Below the pieces are notes generated by a model. The model searched no databases, had not been told where the DNA came from, and saw nothing but the letters and a program-made list of their open reading frames with translations. This document shows, piece by piece, positions 19,545 through 19,722 of a stretch of 19,722 nucleotides of DNA. The number at the start of each line of letters is the position of its first letter. The stretch's first letter is position 1. Origin of the DNA: JACDBZ01 sp036262075 (GTDB lineage Bacteria; Chloroflexota; Limnocylindria; QHBO01); contig DATAJO010000035.1 of the NCBI GenBank assembly GCA_036262075.1, positions 1-19,722 of the forward strand, written 5' to 3'. The position numbers were made by a program, and so were the translations under genes.

Positions 19545-19722
19545 CCCCCGCCGCGCGCGCGGCCGGTGACCAGGACGTCGCCCAGCCAGTCGCCGATGTA
19601 GTCGTGGGCCAGGATGCGGTTGTCGTTCTGGCAGTGGGCCGCGCCGCCCTCGGCCACGGTGAAGACCTTGAGCTCCTTCGTCGCCGAGGAGGCCTGGGCG
19701 TGGAGGCGGACCGCGTCGTCGA
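19541..19722 (-). CDS. Alpha/beta hydrolase, C-terminal part (runs off right edge)
   Basis: The last 59 codons of a leftward gene are present. The stop is TAG at 19543-19541, within the CTAG that also ends the TPP enzyme gene. The peptide contains VFTVAEGGAAHCQNDN (about residues 19-34 of the visible part), then ILAHDYIGDWL. An EGGAxHCQ segment near the C-terminus supplies the catalytic His in FrsA/2,6-dihydroxypseudooxynicotine-hydrolase-like alpha/beta hydrolases, some of which cleave C-C bonds in heterocycle degradation. The assignment rests on this one motif, recalled from the family. Substrate and start are outside the window. Confidence 0.7.
   Translation of the reverse strand, partial: DDAVRLHAQASSATKELKVFTVAEGGAAHCQNDNRILAHDYIGDWLGDVLVTGRARGGG

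Noticed and set aside
1..19722. Antiphage defence system, mobile element or CRISPR
   Set aside because: No transposase, integrase, nuclease, helicase, terminal repeat or spaced-repeat array was found. All genes fit transport and catabolism.

Overview
The window is very GC-rich DNA with strong G/C third-position bias (many long shadow ORFs lie opposite real genes). Genes are packed tightly with repeated 4-bp ATGA start/stop overlaps, GTG and TTG starts are used, and the solute-binding protein is a lipoprotein. This fits a high-GC soil or aquatic bacterium such as a Chloroflexota (Limnocylindria-like) or Actinomycetota lineage. The lineage is inferred from style only; no rRNA or marker gene is present. 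No tRNA, rRNA, IS element, phage gene or CRISPR array was found.

Layout. (1) A minus-strand block from 4629 down past the left edge encodes an ABC permease, a lipoprotein solute-binding protein, a second ABC permease, a TRZ/ATZ-type amidohydrolase and the start of a class II aldolase-family gene. The matching ATPase (4897-5730) is divergent, across a 267-bp control region. (2) A minus-strand operon, 10118 to 5749, encodes a hydantoinase-like amidohydrolase, an N-carbamoylsarcosine-amidase-like cysteine hydrolase, a second TRZ/ATZ amidohydrolase and a class II aldolase-family protein. (3) A divergent single gene (10284-11276) resembles the 4,5-dihydroxyphthalate decarboxylase family. (4) A tightly coupled plus-strand operon (11398-15590) encodes PyrE, a degenerate PRTase-like protein, an M20 carbamoylase/allantoate-hydrolase-like enzyme, PyrK and PyrD. 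(5) A divergent pair follows: a minus-strand isochorismatase-fold protein lacking the catalytic Cys, and a plus-strand two-domain class II aldolase protein followed by a TPP-dependent decarboxylase/synthase-like enzyme. (6) The 3' end of an alpha/beta hydrolase gene enters from the right.

How it may work together. The palindromic core TGTATACA occurs in the three spacers in front of blocks 1, 2/3 and 4 (4776, 10216, 11305), the last inside a perfect 14-bp palindrome. I did not see it elsewhere. This suggests one regulon under a single repressor, plausibly GntR-family, encoded outside the window. The enzymes fit uptake and dismantling of a cyclic ureide or N-heterocycle: deamination (TRZ/ATZ enzymes), ring redox change (PyrDK), ring opening (hydantoinase-like), removal of the carbamoyl group (M20 enzyme, cysteine hydrolase), then decarboxylation or C-C cleavage (class II aldolase-family proteins, dihydroxyphthalate-decarboxylase-like protein, TPP enzyme). 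PyrE-PyrK-PyrD next to a carbamoylase, with no pyrB, carAB or pyrF, is more suggestive of orotate or dihydropyrimidine catabolism than of ordinary pyrimidine synthesis. The substrate is not determined by the sequence.
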